DNA from: Rotaria socialis
Taxonomy: Eukaryota > Rotifera > Eurotatoria > Philodinida > Philodinidae
Length of the DNA: 64,000 nucleotides
Reading direction: 5' to 3'
NCBI GenBank assembly: GCA_905331475.1
Contig: CAJNYU010001042.1
Coordinates: 28,542 to 92,541, forward strand
Of this stretch, positions 33,719 to 45,802 are shown in pieces. Position 1 is the stretch's first letter; the number at the start of each line of letters is the position of its first letter. The notes beneath the pieces were generated by a model. That model was not told where the DNA came from, did no database searches, and saw nothing but the letters and a program-made list of their open reading frames with translations. The position numbers and the translations under genes are program-made.

Positions 33719-35890
33719 TTACATTGAGAAATGTTTCTTTGAACTATTGAAACAACAATATGGATAAAGTGGAAAAAATTGATTCTTATCATCAATATTG
33801 CTTAATGGACCATTGATTGATGATGATGTTTGAATTAAACTTAGAAAAAAAAATGATATTAAATAAAATAATAAATATGTTTTATAATAACCTTCAAATA
33901 TATATAAATATTCATCATAGAGAAACCAATAACCACCCCAAACAAATACACATGAAAAAAATGCTAATAAATGACGAATATTTTGATAAAATTGAGGAAA
34001 ATTCATTGATATAAATGTCCAAAAATCATATTTTTAATTTAATTCTTCTAAATATGTTTGAAAATACATTAATGAAAAACAAAGAAAATAACCAATTTAT
34101 AAACAAAGCCCAGCTGACATTGCTAAATTATCAGAATAAAAAAAATGTCAAGAAAATGATAAAAACCACGCCATGTTAATATTGATAAATTCGATATAAT
34201 TATTTCATATGAGCCATTCCGCGTAAGCCACGATTTATTCATGTAGGAGCTGCTCAATCGATGGAAACCGATTTGACTTCTTTATATATAGGTTCATAGG
34301 GACAAGAGTCTGATGAGTTTATGCGCAAGCCGTTTCAAAAAATATTGTTTCGTTCCCGAGATATTCAATTTTCCCTGAGAGCACCCTCCTAAAAATATGC
34401 CATTTTTTTAGATTTTTTGTAATATTCATATCTATTCATGAGTACATCTGTTTTGGTTGAATTTTCTAGTATAAGTCGATCTTAGTTTTATCTATTTTTC
34501 TTAAAAGAAACAAACTCAAATAGATGAGTCATCTGTGAGTTGGTCGGGATAACAAAATCGAGGAAAATTTCTAATTTTTTGTGATTTTGTGCGTGTACCT
34601 ATCGGCTTGAACGAATAATATAAGAGAACTGAAATTTTTTCCACTGGGAGATCTTATCAAGTACTAACTCTGATAAAACATTCAGCTCTTCAATTAGCTC
34701 CTATGGTCCAGGGAACCTTATCTGAAGTTGAGTAAAAGAACTGTATATTTTTAGCAAAATTCTTTCAGATTTGTTCCTGAATAAACAACAACAACATGAC
34801 ATAATAGAAAGGAACTTACTATCTACTATATATGAGCACACAATCCTCTACTCATTGAGATATAAAGATCCTTTGAAAGTGAGGAAAAAAATATTTCGGT
34901 AAAAACCATGGAGGAGAGTACAGGGATTTCGATAGTGAAACTAATGCTGTACTCTCCTTCATGGTTTTTACCGAAATATTTTTTTCCTCACTTTCAAAGG
35001 ATCTTTATACCTCAATGAGTAAAGGATTGTGTGGTCATATATAGTAGATAGTAAGATCCTTTCTACTATGTCATGTCGTTGTTATTTATTCAGGAACAAA
35101 TCTGAAAGAATTTTGCTTAAAATATACAGCTCTTTTACTCAACTTCAGATAAGGCTCTCAACGGCAATATATTTTGTCCGATCCTAAAATTTTCAGGACT
35201 TTGTAGTACTATGTGTGCAGTTTGAAACCATAAAGACAGAACTTCTAGAGACCTGATTTTGCTCTAGATAGCTCTCCCCATAAATAGTCATTTTGATGAA
35301 AATCGCATTTTTGACGAGAGTCACCTTCGCCTTAGAAGTTAGCCACGGGGCTGAAACTTCTATCAGGCTAAGTACTTATCAAGATCTCATTGCAGCCTAA
35401 ATTTCAGTTGTCTTATATGATTCGTTCAAGCCGATAGGTACACGCATAAAATCGCAAAAAGTGATAAATTTTTCATGAATTTTGTTGTTGCAGTCAACTC
35501 TTTCACAATTCAAGCATTTGAGTTCGTTTCTTTTGGGAAATATATATCCACTAGAGCTAGGCTGACACCAAATATTTCAACTTAAATGAAAGAACTTTTG
35601 AAGAGATATTGATATTAGAAAAAGTTGTAAAAATGTCATTTTTTTAGGAGAGTGCTCTCAGAAAAAATCGAATATCTCGGGAAGGGAACAATATTTTTTG
35701 AAACGGCTTGCGCAGAAATTCATCAAACCATTGCCCCTACAAACGTATGCAGAAACAAGTCGAATTGGTTTCCATCGATTGAGTAGGGTCGGTCGTGGCT
35801 TACGCGGAATGGCCCATAAACAAATATTGGAAATGTTGTAGATTTTTTTCGGCTACTTTGAACATGTATGCGTTGATAATTTTGAGTCAT
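33719..35890 (-). pseudogene. Fuseless-like multi-pass membrane protein, split by a transposon
   Basis: ATG at 35890 opens TQNYQRIHVQSSRKK, then TTFPIFVY just before the transposon boundary. On the far side of the element the frame resumes exactly with EIIISNLSILTWRGFYHFLD. A run of eight T then shifts the frame. Farther on come SDNLAMSAGLC, a TAA stop, IGYFLCFSLMYFQTYLEELN, another TAA, and a long open part to 33719 with FSCVFVWGGYWFLYDEYLYIF. Two WRGF/WGGYW..D motifs next to helices resemble the Fuseless (Fusl) family, a presynaptic membrane protein in flies; this match is from memory. One frameshift, two stops and the 1.6-kb insertion make it non-functional. Confidence 0.6.
34210..35816. 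mobile_element. 1.6-kb palindromic DNA transposon with TA target duplication
   Basis: Ends TGAGCCATTCCGCGTAAGCC and, reversed, TGGGCCATTCCGCGTAAGCC, flanked by TA on both sides (34208-34209 and 35817-35818). The flanking reading frame is restored if the element and one TA are removed, which fixes the borders. Nearly the whole element is an inverted repeat folding around 34925-34945. The right arm holds about 250 bp that the left arm lacks (around 35157-35380). No long ORF, hence non-autonomous. TA duplication suggests Tc1/mariner-type mobilisation. Confidence 0.85.
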
Positions 35891-36462
35891 TGTTTAACAA
35901 TTATGTTTCTTTTGTTAAAACAAAAGAAAAAGACGATTTCATATTTTATATTTTATAGAAGAATTTTTTTTCTTTTGTTTTTATTGTTCAAGATAATAAA
36001 TCTTAATTCTTTTATTATGAGCTCACTTGTAACTGATCAAACTACTTGAAAACAATCGTTTATATGATTTTATAATATCAAATAAAACGACGGTAGGTGG
36101 ATAAAGTCGACAATATCCTAATATATTAGATTATTCAAAGTTGAGTATGTTTCGATGTAGAATTTCACACTGAAGCTTTTGGTAGCAATCTCAAAGCCAT
36201 TCGGTCATTTTTACCGTAGTAAGTGCCAGAATTCTTGTCGTCAGAACAGAAGACTTCGATATTGTGCAATATCTTGATAATAAATTGACTCGGTAGTATT
36301 ACTTAGAAGTCACATTAGTCTTGTTAGATGTGCCACTCAATTTTCTATCGACTGCAATACAAGAATATATTCAGAGCGGGATCAATTCCCTCACTCTCTC
36401 AAAATTTTGAAATAACATTAATGTTGTTAAATGAATGTAAGTTATAAGTTGGCAACGACCAT
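35891..36462. other. intergenic
   Basis: No gene or repeat recognised. Confidence 0.5.
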
Positions 36463-36508
36463 GAGGATGTGGGTGTAGAATAAGACAAAATCACACCCAC
36501 ACCCTCTG
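36463..36508. repeat. telomere-like hairpin, site A
   Basis: GAGGATGTGGGTGTA and the reverse complement of TCACACCCACACCCTC form a stem of about 14 bp with a loop of about 16 bases. The arms are TGTGGG-type words, as at 52238, 54344 and 59795. Confidence 0.65.
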
Positions 36509-38287
36509 AACAAAAAATATTACAGTAATATTTTTCATTATTTTACAGGTTTTGAGAAAAGTAGAATCAGAAGTAAATTATCAATAGACCACCTTATTAG
36601 TACTGGATGTTTTTTGTTTTCAATTTCGCCTCTCATCATCCTCATCCTCCGAAAAAAAATTTCAGTCTCCCTTAGATTGAAATCATTCCGTCGTCGTTGT
36701 CATCGATTATAAGCAGAAAAATACACATTAACCTCATCCTTCTCCGTCTCTCAAAAATCTTAAATACGTCGCTGGTGGAAATCTTAATTTTCACTACAAA
36801 AATACAATATCACTTGAATTATATAAAACTATTAGACAAATAATGACTTAACCAGAATTTTTCGAGTGGCAGGACGGTGCCCTAGTGATTTTTTTCAAAA
36901 GGGCTATCTTTAGTGATGATGCACAATGTTTCTTTTAAAATGAAAACGTTTTTGAAAATGACCGATGGTTGAGCGAACAGTCACGGTGGTTGGACGACGC
37001 GCAACCATGTCCTATCCTGGTTACACCACGACTAACAAGGATAATGTTTCATAATTGTTTCTATCATTTATCAAATCATTTTATAGAAAAACATCAAGAC
37101 ATTTTGTTAACTTCAAAATTGATGTCTAGTTAAAACTGTTGTTTTTTCTAAATTTATTGTGGATTGATATTTAGCGAAACGTAATTTGAAAAACGTTTGT
37201 GATGCTTTCGCTGAGAAGTTGTCATGTTTATTCTGAGTATGTTCAATAAACGAAATATTGTGAAACTAGAGTCACACAAAACTACAGATCGCCGTACTAC
37301 GCACTTATATCACGAAAATCAACGTTACTTTTCTTATATTGATGATCAATTATCGTAAAGAATACGTTGAATTTATATAATGATGATGCACGTAAATCAA
37401 CTCATTAGAAGCCAACAGATAATTATTTACAAGGTAAAATTGTTCAAATCGATTTCTCGTCAACGTAAAACGTCTTATGAAATAATACAAATGACTTTTC
37501 AAGATTCATTTGAACCTAATGAACTTGTGTAGCTTAATAGAATTTAATTAATTATTATCCGTTTATAAACTTCATTTCGTTGTGTGACGAAAAATTCAAT
37601 TTCTATTTCTTGTGAAATTGTTTTCTTTTTGGTTCTTTTTTTGTTACTTTAGCTTGATCAACAATATCACGAACAGATCATTTAAATTATTAACAACTGC
37701 TTGATGCATTACATAAACAAAAACTATCAATCATTTGATATATTTTTACGAATCTATTTGGTGAGAACAATTGAAATAGAATTTCTCTGTTTTTAAATTT
37801 CATTTTAATACATAAATATTTAGATATAATTATTTAAGATTGCTTTTTATTCTATGTATAACTTTTGTTTTGTGTATATTATTGAAAATGGCGTGTTTGT
37901 TTTTGTTTTGTATTCATTTGCATAGCTTTCAACTAGTTCTTGTGTGTACAGCGTTTTGAACAGTATAAATAAATAAATAAATGAATGAAATGCAATTGAC
38001 TTAGTTAATAAAAAAAAAGAAATCGTTTTCTATACAAAACTAAGTTAAAAAGAATGAAAAGATTAAAATCTCGATAAGAATAAAAGATCTCTAAAAATCG
38101 TGTTGAACGCAACCGTTGATATTCTCCCTTTCCTTGTTGACACCTTGCATATGACAATCACATACTTCTTTCACAGTAGAAGACAAGTTTTACTATTATT
38201 ACATACAACGAAAAGATTTCATCAAGCTCTTTCAAAGTGCAATAAAATATACGTAACTCGAAAGGCAAAAGTTTTACTTCTTTTCTT
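36509..38287. other. intergenic with possible transposase remnant
   Basis: Mostly AT-rich filler, with a TAAA run near 37966-37985. The frame around 36885-37120 (next entry) is the only protein-like part. A short frame ending at 37531 (SRQRKTSYEIIQMTFQDSFE) may be an exon relic but has no context. Confidence 0.4.
36885..37120 (+). pseudogene. possible Tc1/mariner-type transposase remnant
   Basis: One frame gives RAIFSDDAQCFF, a stop, then ENDRWLSEQSRWLDD, recalling the (I/V)FSDE catalytic segment of Tc1/mariner/IS630 transposases. It is short, interrupted and without inverted ends, so the call is tentative. Confidence 0.3.
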
Positions 38288-41200
38288 TTAGAAATAATCG
38301 TTACATGAGCATTGCCCATTTTTACAAAAATGATGAATTCGATTTGTATCTCGAACAATAATTTCACATTGACGAATAGATGCTATTAGTTTTGTTGCTT
38401 GATCTATGAAAAATAGAAAATGAAATGAAAATATAAAAGAAGAGAAAATATACACATACGACAATCACCACAAATACGAAGATTTTTTGTTATTTGAATT
38501 TTTGTGGTATTAGGATTAACAACAAAATTCCACGCTATTGCAAGTCTTTCACTGTGTCCACAAAGTACTGATGCAACTGTTTCATCTTGCTCCAATGGTC
38601 GCGTAATCCAACTTGAATCGTATTGATGGCCATATTCAATAAGCTCCTGCGATATTTTTTCAACTTCAGCATAAATTTTTGATGATTGAGGATGAGATTG
38701 ATCATGAGCTCGGAATTTCTAACGAACACAAATTATTGACTAATATCAACATATGAAATGACCTACAAACAATCGACCATTGATTGCAGTCCAAGATAGA
38801 CCAATTTTTTTCTTTAGACCAAGTTGATACAAGTTATTTTTTATATTGGATGACTTGTCTACATCACCTGTCGATGCATAAACGTTAGAAAGTAGAATTG
38901 AAGCCGATATTAATCGATTTTTAAGTTCAGGAAAATTTTCTTGAATACGATTGAAGATCTTTTCTGATAAATGACGATCTCTTCTATTTCGAGCACTGGA
39001 TAACAATGCCGCTAAAAGAAGAAGAAAACGTTAAATGAAAAATTTTCATCAGAACAATCTTTCGTTTTTTGAACTTTGGAAACATTCATTAAATCTTTAT
39101 CTTTTCTAAACTAATATAAAATACATCAAATGATAGTTCTTTCAGAATATAGTTGTTTTTACTCGACAATCGACAAGCAATATTTGTATCAACGGTGTCT
39201 TCCAGAGCATCAACCAGGCCGTGTTTTTGTAGGCCTGGCCGGTCCGTGACAGGCCTTTGAATTTCAAGCCGGCCTGTGCCTGTCAACTAATTTGTTTGGC
39301 CTGGCCTGCCTGCCTGNACTTTAATTTTTAAAGTAAAGTTAAAGTGCCACCCCTGATCTAAACAATAATCGATCAGAAAGATCTTAACAACAATCAATAA
39401 TAATAAAATATAGATAAATGAGAACATGAAAAGTGAATAGATAAAGAAGAGGAACTATGCGATTTGAGCTGAACATTAGTCATCACCTCGATCAATCACA
39501 ATGAAGACAGAACATTATTCTATACTTCTGCCGATCACTAGCGTTACGTTTAATTTGTTAAAAAAAAATTATATTAAAAAAAAACTATATTTATGAGGAA
39601 TATAGACAGGCCAGGCGGCCTGGTGTTTTTAAGCGGCCTGCCTGGCCTGGCCTACCTGTGACAGGCCAGGCCTAAAAAATGTGGCCTGTGCCTGTGACAG
39701 GCAGACAGGCCCAGGCAGGCAGGCAGGCCTAGTGGCCTGGTTGATGCTCTGGTGTCTTCTATTTATTTCTACATTATAAATAGATTTTTTTCTTTTGCAG
39801 AAAGAGAGAGAGAGATATCTTACTAAGCATCGTTGGTGAAGGTGAGTGATAAGATTCATAATTGTCAATCAATTCCTGTGCTTCTTCAAAAAGAAATGAA
39901 CGACTAAGACAATCGACCTAAAAACAAAAATAAAGATCATAGGAAAGAAAAATCAACAACGAAATATTTTCAATTGACCATAGTAGCATAAATTTTCTCG
40001 GTTTTATTAGTGATATTAGAAAATATTGAACGGGCTTGATCAATAAGTCCTGAATGTGAGCATGCATTTAAAACACAAACATAAGTTTCTTCTAAAATTA
40101 ATTTTCGTGGCATTTGATTAAACAGTTCAATTGCTTGAATACCCATTCCATTTAATCCATAAGAATTAACTAATAAAGATATAAAATATAATCAATTTAC
40201 CATAAAAACAAACAAAGTAATGCTTTATTCACTCATTGATGTATATCCAATTGTATCTGGTTGAATTAATGATTGAAATATATTTTCCGCTCTATCTATA
40301 CAACTTGATTTTCCCTATTTTATTTCTTTTTAAATAAAAACAACGAAAAACAAATTGATTTGTTCATATTCTTACCCACATATCAACTAATGCATTTTTA
40401 ATATAAGAATTATCAAGGAAAGACTTTGGAATTTGTTCAAATATTGATTGGCATATTGAAAGAATTCCAATATTAGAACAAGCATTTACTAATAGAAGAT
40501 AACATATTACATCTGGTTCAATTTTATCGAATTTCATTTGTTCATATAAATCTAAAGTTTTTTCTGGTTGATTATTTTTATTATAAGCCTTCATTAAATT
40601 TCCATAACTCATTGAAATCTTTTTAATCTTAGGTAAGAGCTTTTCAGCAAATAATAAATCACCACATTTAATAAATGCGTCAAAAGCAGTTGTCAGAATA
40701 TTTGAATTTTCACGATAAGAATTCGGAAGGTTTGATAGAACTTTCTTGGCCAAACGTAAAGCTTCTTCTGTTCCTATTCGAGCGCAAGCATGAAAAAAAA
40801 GTACAAAAATAATTTCATCCGGATTTGGAATTTGAAAGAAAAGATGAACTGTTTCATTTAACATATCATTTTTTATTAAACCTATTTTAAACTATAAAAC
40901 ATAAAATCTTATTAAATTTTCAAAATAATTTTACCTTTCATCATTGCTCCATAAATTCCCATTGTTTTCTGCTTTGATTTATTAAATATTTCTTGAGCAC
41001 GATTAACATTCCCAGATTGCACTAAATACAAGAATCGATATATACAAACTAAACTTGATTGTTACTAACTATAGAAATGAATAATTGATGCTAATGTAAA
41101 ACAATTCTTTTCTATGCGACATAAGTATCGTTGATAAATATCTGAACCACCTTGAAAATCTTCCATGTTAGTAAACGATTTTAATGCTTGATTGATGGCC

Positions 41201-41382
41201 ACATCTGATATTATTTCACTATTTTTATGTTCATATTTATGAAATAACTCAAGTGCTTGTTTGAATTCTTTTCTATCATTTAATTTTTTCATATTAATAC
41301 CCAAATTACAATATGATCTGACAATAGGAATTCCATATTTTATATCAACATAAATTGATCTCAAATGTCTATTTAAAAGCAT
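38288..41382 (-). CDS. plant-type PPR protein with DYW cytidine-deaminase domain
   Basis: About ten exons join in phase, from ATG 41382 to the stop at 38288-38290. A basic N-terminus ([19 protein letters not shown]) could target mitochondria. PPR helices follow: [93 protein letters not shown]. Then come the E-type region ([51 protein letters not shown]) and the DYW domain: [25 protein letters not shown] with the HxE zinc/proton site, NLRICGDCH with Cxx[14 protein letters not shown], and the end CSCNDYF instead of DYW. In plants such proteins convert C to U in organelle RNAs. All deaminase residues are kept. One intron holds a hAT element. Confidence 0.92.
39203..39751. mobile_element. 549-bp non-autonomous hAT in a PPR intron
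   Basis: GTGTCTTC is directly repeated at 39195-39202 and 39752-39759. The inverted ends are CAGAGCATCAACCAGGCC on both sides. Subterminal arrays of AGGCCTGGC/CCTGTGACAGG words fill about 130 bp at each end, with an AT-rich centre. The single N at 39317 lies in an array, where assembly is hard. The element is in an intron, so the PPR frame is untouched. Confidence 0.92.
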
Positions 41383-41977
41383 ATCAACTATCGATAAATT
41401 AGTAGTTTGATTGAAAAGTGAATTCACGAAAAAATGATCAGATACCAAAAACAAAATCTATTCGTTTAGAAAAATAGCTAATCCGTAATATAACCAATCG
41501 AGAAGATAACAGAAAAGAGAGGAGAAAACAGCACCACCTTATGATGTAGTATATGACCATCAAAAGTTGATACTTGTCTACAAAAAAAACAACAACTAAA
41601 ATAACATACACAGTGACAAAAAGAAACGGAGACAATTATGAATTATTATCAAAATGTATTTCATCGAATCTTATCACATATATTTAAGGATGACTCGACT
41701 CAAGCAGAAAGAGAAACTATCGGATAAGAACTGCCCTTTCTAAATCATTGATATATCGAGGTTTTTACTTATTTAAGAATGATCGTATGTAATGCTCGAA
41801 GTTTTCGATTTATCTTTTCATCCTTTTTCAGAATGAGGTTACTGTTGATTCGAAAAATCAATCTTTTGAGTACTGACTGATATATTTACATAGGAAGTTA
41901 AAAAACAAGAAATGTCAACAAGTATTTCAACATAAAATGATCTCAACAGAGAAAAAATCTAAATACAAAGTCCAATA
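41383..41977. other. upstream region of the PPR gene
   Basis: Divergent or breakpoint region between the PPR start and the nested elements. No gene recognised. Confidence 0.5.
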
Positions 41978-42848
41978 CAGAGCTGGGCAAGTATGGACTT
42001 TCTCGAGTACGAGTACGAGTACTAATTATTGTATCAGTAAGACTAAAAGTTTCCAAACTAGTTTGTAAAAAATGTACACTTAATCAGGGGTGTCGCGAAC
42101 AACTGAATACTGGGGGATGGAGGGGAGGGGGGGGGTAACTTATAAAATCCTGTTTTCCTAAAATTTTGTAGGGAGAGTAACCAATGCTGCTAGATCTTTC
42201 GGATTCTGAAAGTTCTTTTTGGCTTTTCCGGATTTTTCCATTTTTTCTGGAGTTTTTCGTAAATTTTTTGCACTTTTTTTGAGGATTTTTTTTTTTGAAT
42301 TTTTTCTGGATTTTTCGGATTCTTTTCTCAATTTTTCCAATTTTGAGATTTAAATTCCGGATTTTCGAGTTTAACATCTGGCAACATTGGAAGTAGCTTA
42401 GCAGATCGAACTTAATGTAGTAGAAGTTTCATTTTGTGAAACACAATGCAAGACAATTTTTCGAATACTGGAGAGTGACTCATGTCTCCATCCTCCCGCT
42501 GTCGTGGTACCCCTGGGCTTAATGCTCTGCAACGACTAAATATATTAATATGAAACGAAGAAAAAAAGTAGACTGCCCTATGGCGATTACTACATGACAA
42601 TATGTTGTAGAAATTTTCAAACATATTTGTACTGATCGACAAGAAAAGGTATTAGTGATGTGCTTGTTTGTTCAACCAACTTTGTTGAAAAATACAAAGA
42701 GATATTCTTGTCATAAAAGATGCTTTATCTCAATTTCGAAAAATAAAATTTCCAAGCACGAGTGCTGACCCCACGTGTACTGAACCCCTGAGTACGAGTA
42801 CGAGTACGAGTACGAGTACGAGTACTTCGAGTATTTTGCGCACCTCTG
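41978..42848. mobile_element. hAT-like element with GAGTAC arrays, no TSD
   Basis: Ends CAGAGCTGGGCAA and, reversed, CAGAGGTGCGCAA. Both subterminal zones carry tandem CGAGTA words (about 42003-42020 and 42792-42838). Flanking octamers differ, so the two ends may derive from different copies or the site was rearranged. A second element is nested inside. Confidence 0.65.
42085..42515. mobile_element. nested hAT-like element
   Basis: Begins CAGGGGTGTCGCG and ends TGGTACCCCTG, inverted CAGGGGT. The flanking octamers CACTTAAT and GGCTTAAT match at six of eight bases, fitting an aged target duplication. The interior is G-rich on the left, then runs of T with TTTTTC words. No coding capacity. Confidence 0.55.
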
Positions 42849-42853
42849 CTATA

Positions 42854-42882
42854 GTGTACTCACTTTTTTTTTTTGAGTACAC
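42854..42882. repeat. poly-T-loop hairpin, copy 2
   Basis: GTGTACTC and GAGTACAC arms around a T run, followed by ACAAAA as in the copy at 2519-2544. It directly abuts the end of the hAT-like element. Confidence 0.55.
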
Positions 42883-42991
42883 AAAAGACATCAGAACAAA
42901 AGAACAGCAGTTTTCTCTGCGATGCGTGTGCTTGACAAAACAGCATATTTTTCAAGCAGAATATGACGTCAATGACTCCTCGAATTCTTAC

Positions 42992-44323
42992 CTGATGTTG
43001 ATATTGTTCATGTCCATGGAAAAGTTAACATTTAGTGTTTTCAAATGACGAGAAAGTTCGTTCATTGTGTGCATAATCTGAAATATATAAGTCAATGTGA
43101 AATGATTCGATTGATAGAAACAATTACTTTGGATGCATCAACAGGCATCTGTACCGTGTTTGATTGTGCATCAGCCTAGAAGTAGCACTGAAAATTAATG
43201 AAAATGCATTTCTTTTTCAGTTTTTTACCAAAAATTGTTCATCGAGTTGTTGTTGTACACTAATTAAAAAGGATTTTAAATCCTCTGCAGGCAAATCATA
43301 ACATAAAAAATTGTTTGTTTCATTTATTTGTTTTTCACTAACTGAAAACGTTCTGTTAAATTCTCCAGCAATACAAAATGCTTGTTGAATATCAATATCC
43401 GATTGATATGACTGAAAACAAACGAAGATTGATTGAAAAAATTAAATACAATTTTTCTTAATTACATAAGCAAGTCCTGTTTGCATCGAAGCCAAATATA
43501 TTTGTGCTGCTACAGCTAAATTTGATAATGAATTGTGCGTTTGATTTAGAAACCAGGATTGATGAAGATTCGCCAGGTTGATTGGATTCTCGAAGAGTGC
43601 TGTTATGATTGTATTTGGTATTGATTGGTTGAAATCATTCTGATCTTGAGTTGCTTGAATAGTCCCTTTTTTCGGAATACAAAAAATAAAATATCTAACA
43701 ACATTTCGTTTCTATAGCTTTTTACCATTCCAAAGGTCTCCATGACTATTAGATATATTTAAGTCCGAAAAAATTTCACTTAGATAACTTGATGTTTGTT
43801 GATCATTTAAAATAGCGGAAAGACCGTCAGTGAAACTAGAAATTCGCCTCCAAAATCTTTATCGCAAAAAAAAATGAAATCAGATATTGTTATTATGAAA
43901 GAGAAAATACAAACGATGATTCGCCATTGAACTCATCAGTTGTTGACGATTGATTATAACACGTATTATTCCACTGGCACATATAACTTTGTAATGCGGG
44001 CAAAAATCCAGTTGATCCAAGATATTTTGGCTCATTATAACCTTTTGTTAATTCATCGAAGCAGAAATATTATTTTTTGAGAAAAAACGCCAAATAAACT
44101 TACAAGCATCATAATATGTTGTTAAATTCCTTGTTCGTATCCACATAAGAATCAGGAACAATACAATAGGCCATATCAATTCGAATATAACTCGAGGCTT
44201 AAAACAAAAGAGAGATGAGACTGTTTTCTTTTAAATGTTACGCAACTATTAGCATACCCATCGTCGACGGCGGATAGTAAAATTCTTCCATAGAACCAAA
44301 AGAATCTGCTTCAGTAGACTCAT
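42992..44323 (-). pseudogene. 5' stump of an ABCA-type lipid transporter
   Basis: ATG 44323 opens SLLKQILLVLWKNFTIRRRR, the characteristic start of ABCA proteins. Exon 2 adds the first membrane helix (FELIWPIVLFLILMWIR), then come YNEPKYLGSTGFLPALQSYM with Cys-containing loop sequence and several exons of the large extracellular domain (DLWNGK, NPINLANLHQSWFLNQ, SYQSDIDIQQAFCIAGEF, LCYDLPAEDLKSFLISVQQQ), ending at 42992 with a normal donor GTAAG. ABCA proteins are about 2,000 residues with two ATP-binding cassettes; here only about the first 350 residues exist. Downstream is a hairpin and a hAT-like element, then another gene, so the rest was lost by rearrangement. No stop interrupts the surviving exons, suggesting a recent event. 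Confidence 0.75.
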
Positions 44324-45802
44324 TTTATTATTAACACTAGAAAGGCAAAGATTTCTTGAAAGGTATCATTTTCTATTTAACAAAGCAAAATGTCTAGAGC
44401 AAACTTATATAGTACGTTGACTAAAAAACAAGTTTTCTATAAAATTTACTTTTCAAACGCTATTTATCATGAAAAATATATATTTGACTAATTTTTCTAA
44501 TTAACTATCTAAGTACTACATTAAAACAACAGCAAAAATCTTCTATTGATAATGAGATACAGAAAAAAATATATATAGAAGTTGCCAGAGAAAAATAAAT
44601 AATATATTTCATTAGTCAGTTTTGTTTTCTCTCTTTATTTTCTGGCAGATAACTTCTGAAAATGACAGGATTCTTATAAAGTAGAGACTTTGTGTCTGAT
44701 TTAATGCAAAGTATGACTCAAAACCATTAGGGAATCGTTACAAATCGACGCGGTAAGTTAAAGCTATCAAAGGTCGGAAATCCTAACGTTTTATTATTAT
44801 TATTAAAATTATTACCGACAGCTTCAGATATGTTGTTGATAGGTTTGCATAGTATACTATTACTGTCATTTTGAATCTATCTGATCAGATTTCACTTTAA
44901 CGAGATTACTATGGAAACAAGTCTACGACTCCAGTTAAAAATAAAAAGATGAGCATTGTAACTAGAAGTCTTTTCAAAAGCCGTCCAGTTAATGTGTTCT
45001 TAAAAATAGCAAATGAGTAAATATTAGGCGGTACTATAGTAATCAGTGAAGAAGCGAAAAGCCAAACTTGAGTTTGAAGGATTCAAGAATGTACGGACTT
45101 GTCATCTTAAAGAGAATTTAACTACTCTCAAATAGTTACAGGAGAAAAACAGGATAAAATGAAGAAAATAAAACTAGAAAAGTCTTCACGCCAGCAGTTT
45201 GCTACAGATCTATGATCTCGTCAGTCTGAAAACGGGAAGAAAATATGAGAACTAGTGAAGAAAACATTCTCTCTCTGTCTTTCTCTTCACCGTCTCACAC
45301 AGATCTTCGCTAAGTAAAAAAAAAAAGAAAAAGAAAACTAATCTTAACAAAGTTAACTGAGATAGATGACGGTAGTCGTTGATCTAATTGCACATAGAGA
45401 ATTGTTATTCGTTCGATCGAACTTTCTATCATATTTTAGGACATTTATAAAAAATAAACTTGATATATTAAATATGTCCTACTGATTCATAATTATCTTT
45501 AATTTCATGATTTAAACCACGCACAAGTCTATTGTCAAACGACGATGTTTATCATTCATATAGAATTGCCAAGGTTGCACTGGAAATATCCATGCAAACA
45601 AAGCTAGAATGCATAAAACAATGGCCCGAGTTTGATCGTATGTTTCTTATATTTTAAATTACATCGTATCTTTATTAACTATCTATATAATTACTTCTAA
45701 AAATGTGTTAAAATAATAGTATTGACATATCCAAATTTTTAGATGAAGTAATTTTGTTTTGTTTTTATCTTAATTGTGAACCTTTGCGATATATTATTAA
45801 CA
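44324..45802. other. intergenic
   Basis: No gene recognised. Short TTA/ATT run near 44791-44812. Otherwise AT-rich. Confidence 0.5.

Noticed and set aside
42084-42377. Lys-rich ORF on the minus strand
   Set aside because: It arises from T-rich words in the nested transposon; extreme composition, no conservation signal.
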